From positions 357,899 to 421,898 of the forward strand of contig BLZA01000035.1 of the NCBI GenBank assembly GCA_013423385.1: a DNA stretch of 64,000 nt. Reading direction: 5' to 3'. The notes under the pieces were generated by a model. It was not told the DNA's origin. It saw nothing but the letters and a program-made list of their open reading frames with translations, and did not search any database. Below, in pieces: positions 63,974 to 64,000 of the stretch. Within the stretch, counting starts at the first letter, position 1; each line of letters starts with the position of its first letter. The position numbers and the translations under genes were made by a program. This DNA is from Naganishia liquefaciens. Lineage: Eukaryota; Basidiomycota; Tremellomycetes; Filobasidiales; Filobasidiaceae.

Positions 63974-64000
63974 GGGGTTAGGGGTTAGGGGTTAGGGGTT
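63974..64000 (+). repeat. Telomere repeat, TTAGGGG
   Basis: GGGGTTA units run to the last base, G-rich strand 5' to 3' toward the end, so this is a right-hand chromosome end (or a healed break assembled as one). The unit is seven bases. Confidence 0.93.

Overview
The window is nuclear DNA from a basidiomycete fungus. Genes are dense and interrupted by short introns (mostly 45-70 bp, GT-AG, with a CTGAC/CTAAC-like branch point just before the acceptor). The core proteome is clearly fungal: Pup3, Mtd1, Ipp1, Sti1, Prp8, Tps2 and Mpc2. The right edge is a chromosome end, with TTAGGGG telomere repeats in the correct orientation. A Tremellomycete-like yeast is the best guess from intron style, the PA28 homologue and the priA-like secreted protein. 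I cannot name the species.

Positions 1-40 kb: a chromosome arm with housekeeping genes. In order they are proteasome beta-3 (-, runs off the left edge), NAD-dependent methylene-THF dehydrogenase (+), a hypothetical (+), an aldo-keto reductase of the xylose reductase type (-), a hypothetical (+), the complex I 49 kDa subunit (-), a two-RRM protein (-), several weak hypotheticals (15-18.6 kb), inorganic pyrophosphatase (+), Sti1 co-chaperone (+), a membrane-anchored GH5 exo-beta-glucanase (+), two tandem PA28/REG proteasome activator genes (+), mitochondrial pyruvate carrier Mpc2 (-), a charged nuclear-type protein (+) and trehalose-6-phosphate phosphatase Tps2 (-).

Positions 40-57 kb: a 2.4 kb gene-poor stretch, then PRP8 (-, no intein), a weak hypothetical (+), a priA-like secreted cysteine-rich protein (+) and a large single-pass membrane protein (-).

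Positions 57-64 kb: subtelomere. A repeat resembling a solo LTR occurs three times (two long copies, one truncated). Each copy lies beside an intact or broken copy of one unknown gene. There are also minisatellites, another orphan gene whose 5' side abuts one repeat, and a chromovirus integrase/chromodomain fragment cut off directly by the telomere.

Functional links are modest. Pup3 and the PA28 pair are both proteasome components. Mpc2, the complex I subunit and the possible mitochondrial isoforms of Mtd1 and Ipp1 are mitochondrial. Sti1 and Tps2 are both stress functions. The most unusual observations are an apparent AT-AC intron in TPS2, a 7-nt microexon in MPC2, the PA28 tandem duplication that carried the tail of the glucanase gene with it, an intronic minisatellite in MTD1, and the telomere-capped retroelement. 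Exon coordinates were read by hand. Most models were checked for a length divisible by three, but individual boundaries may be off by one or two bases.
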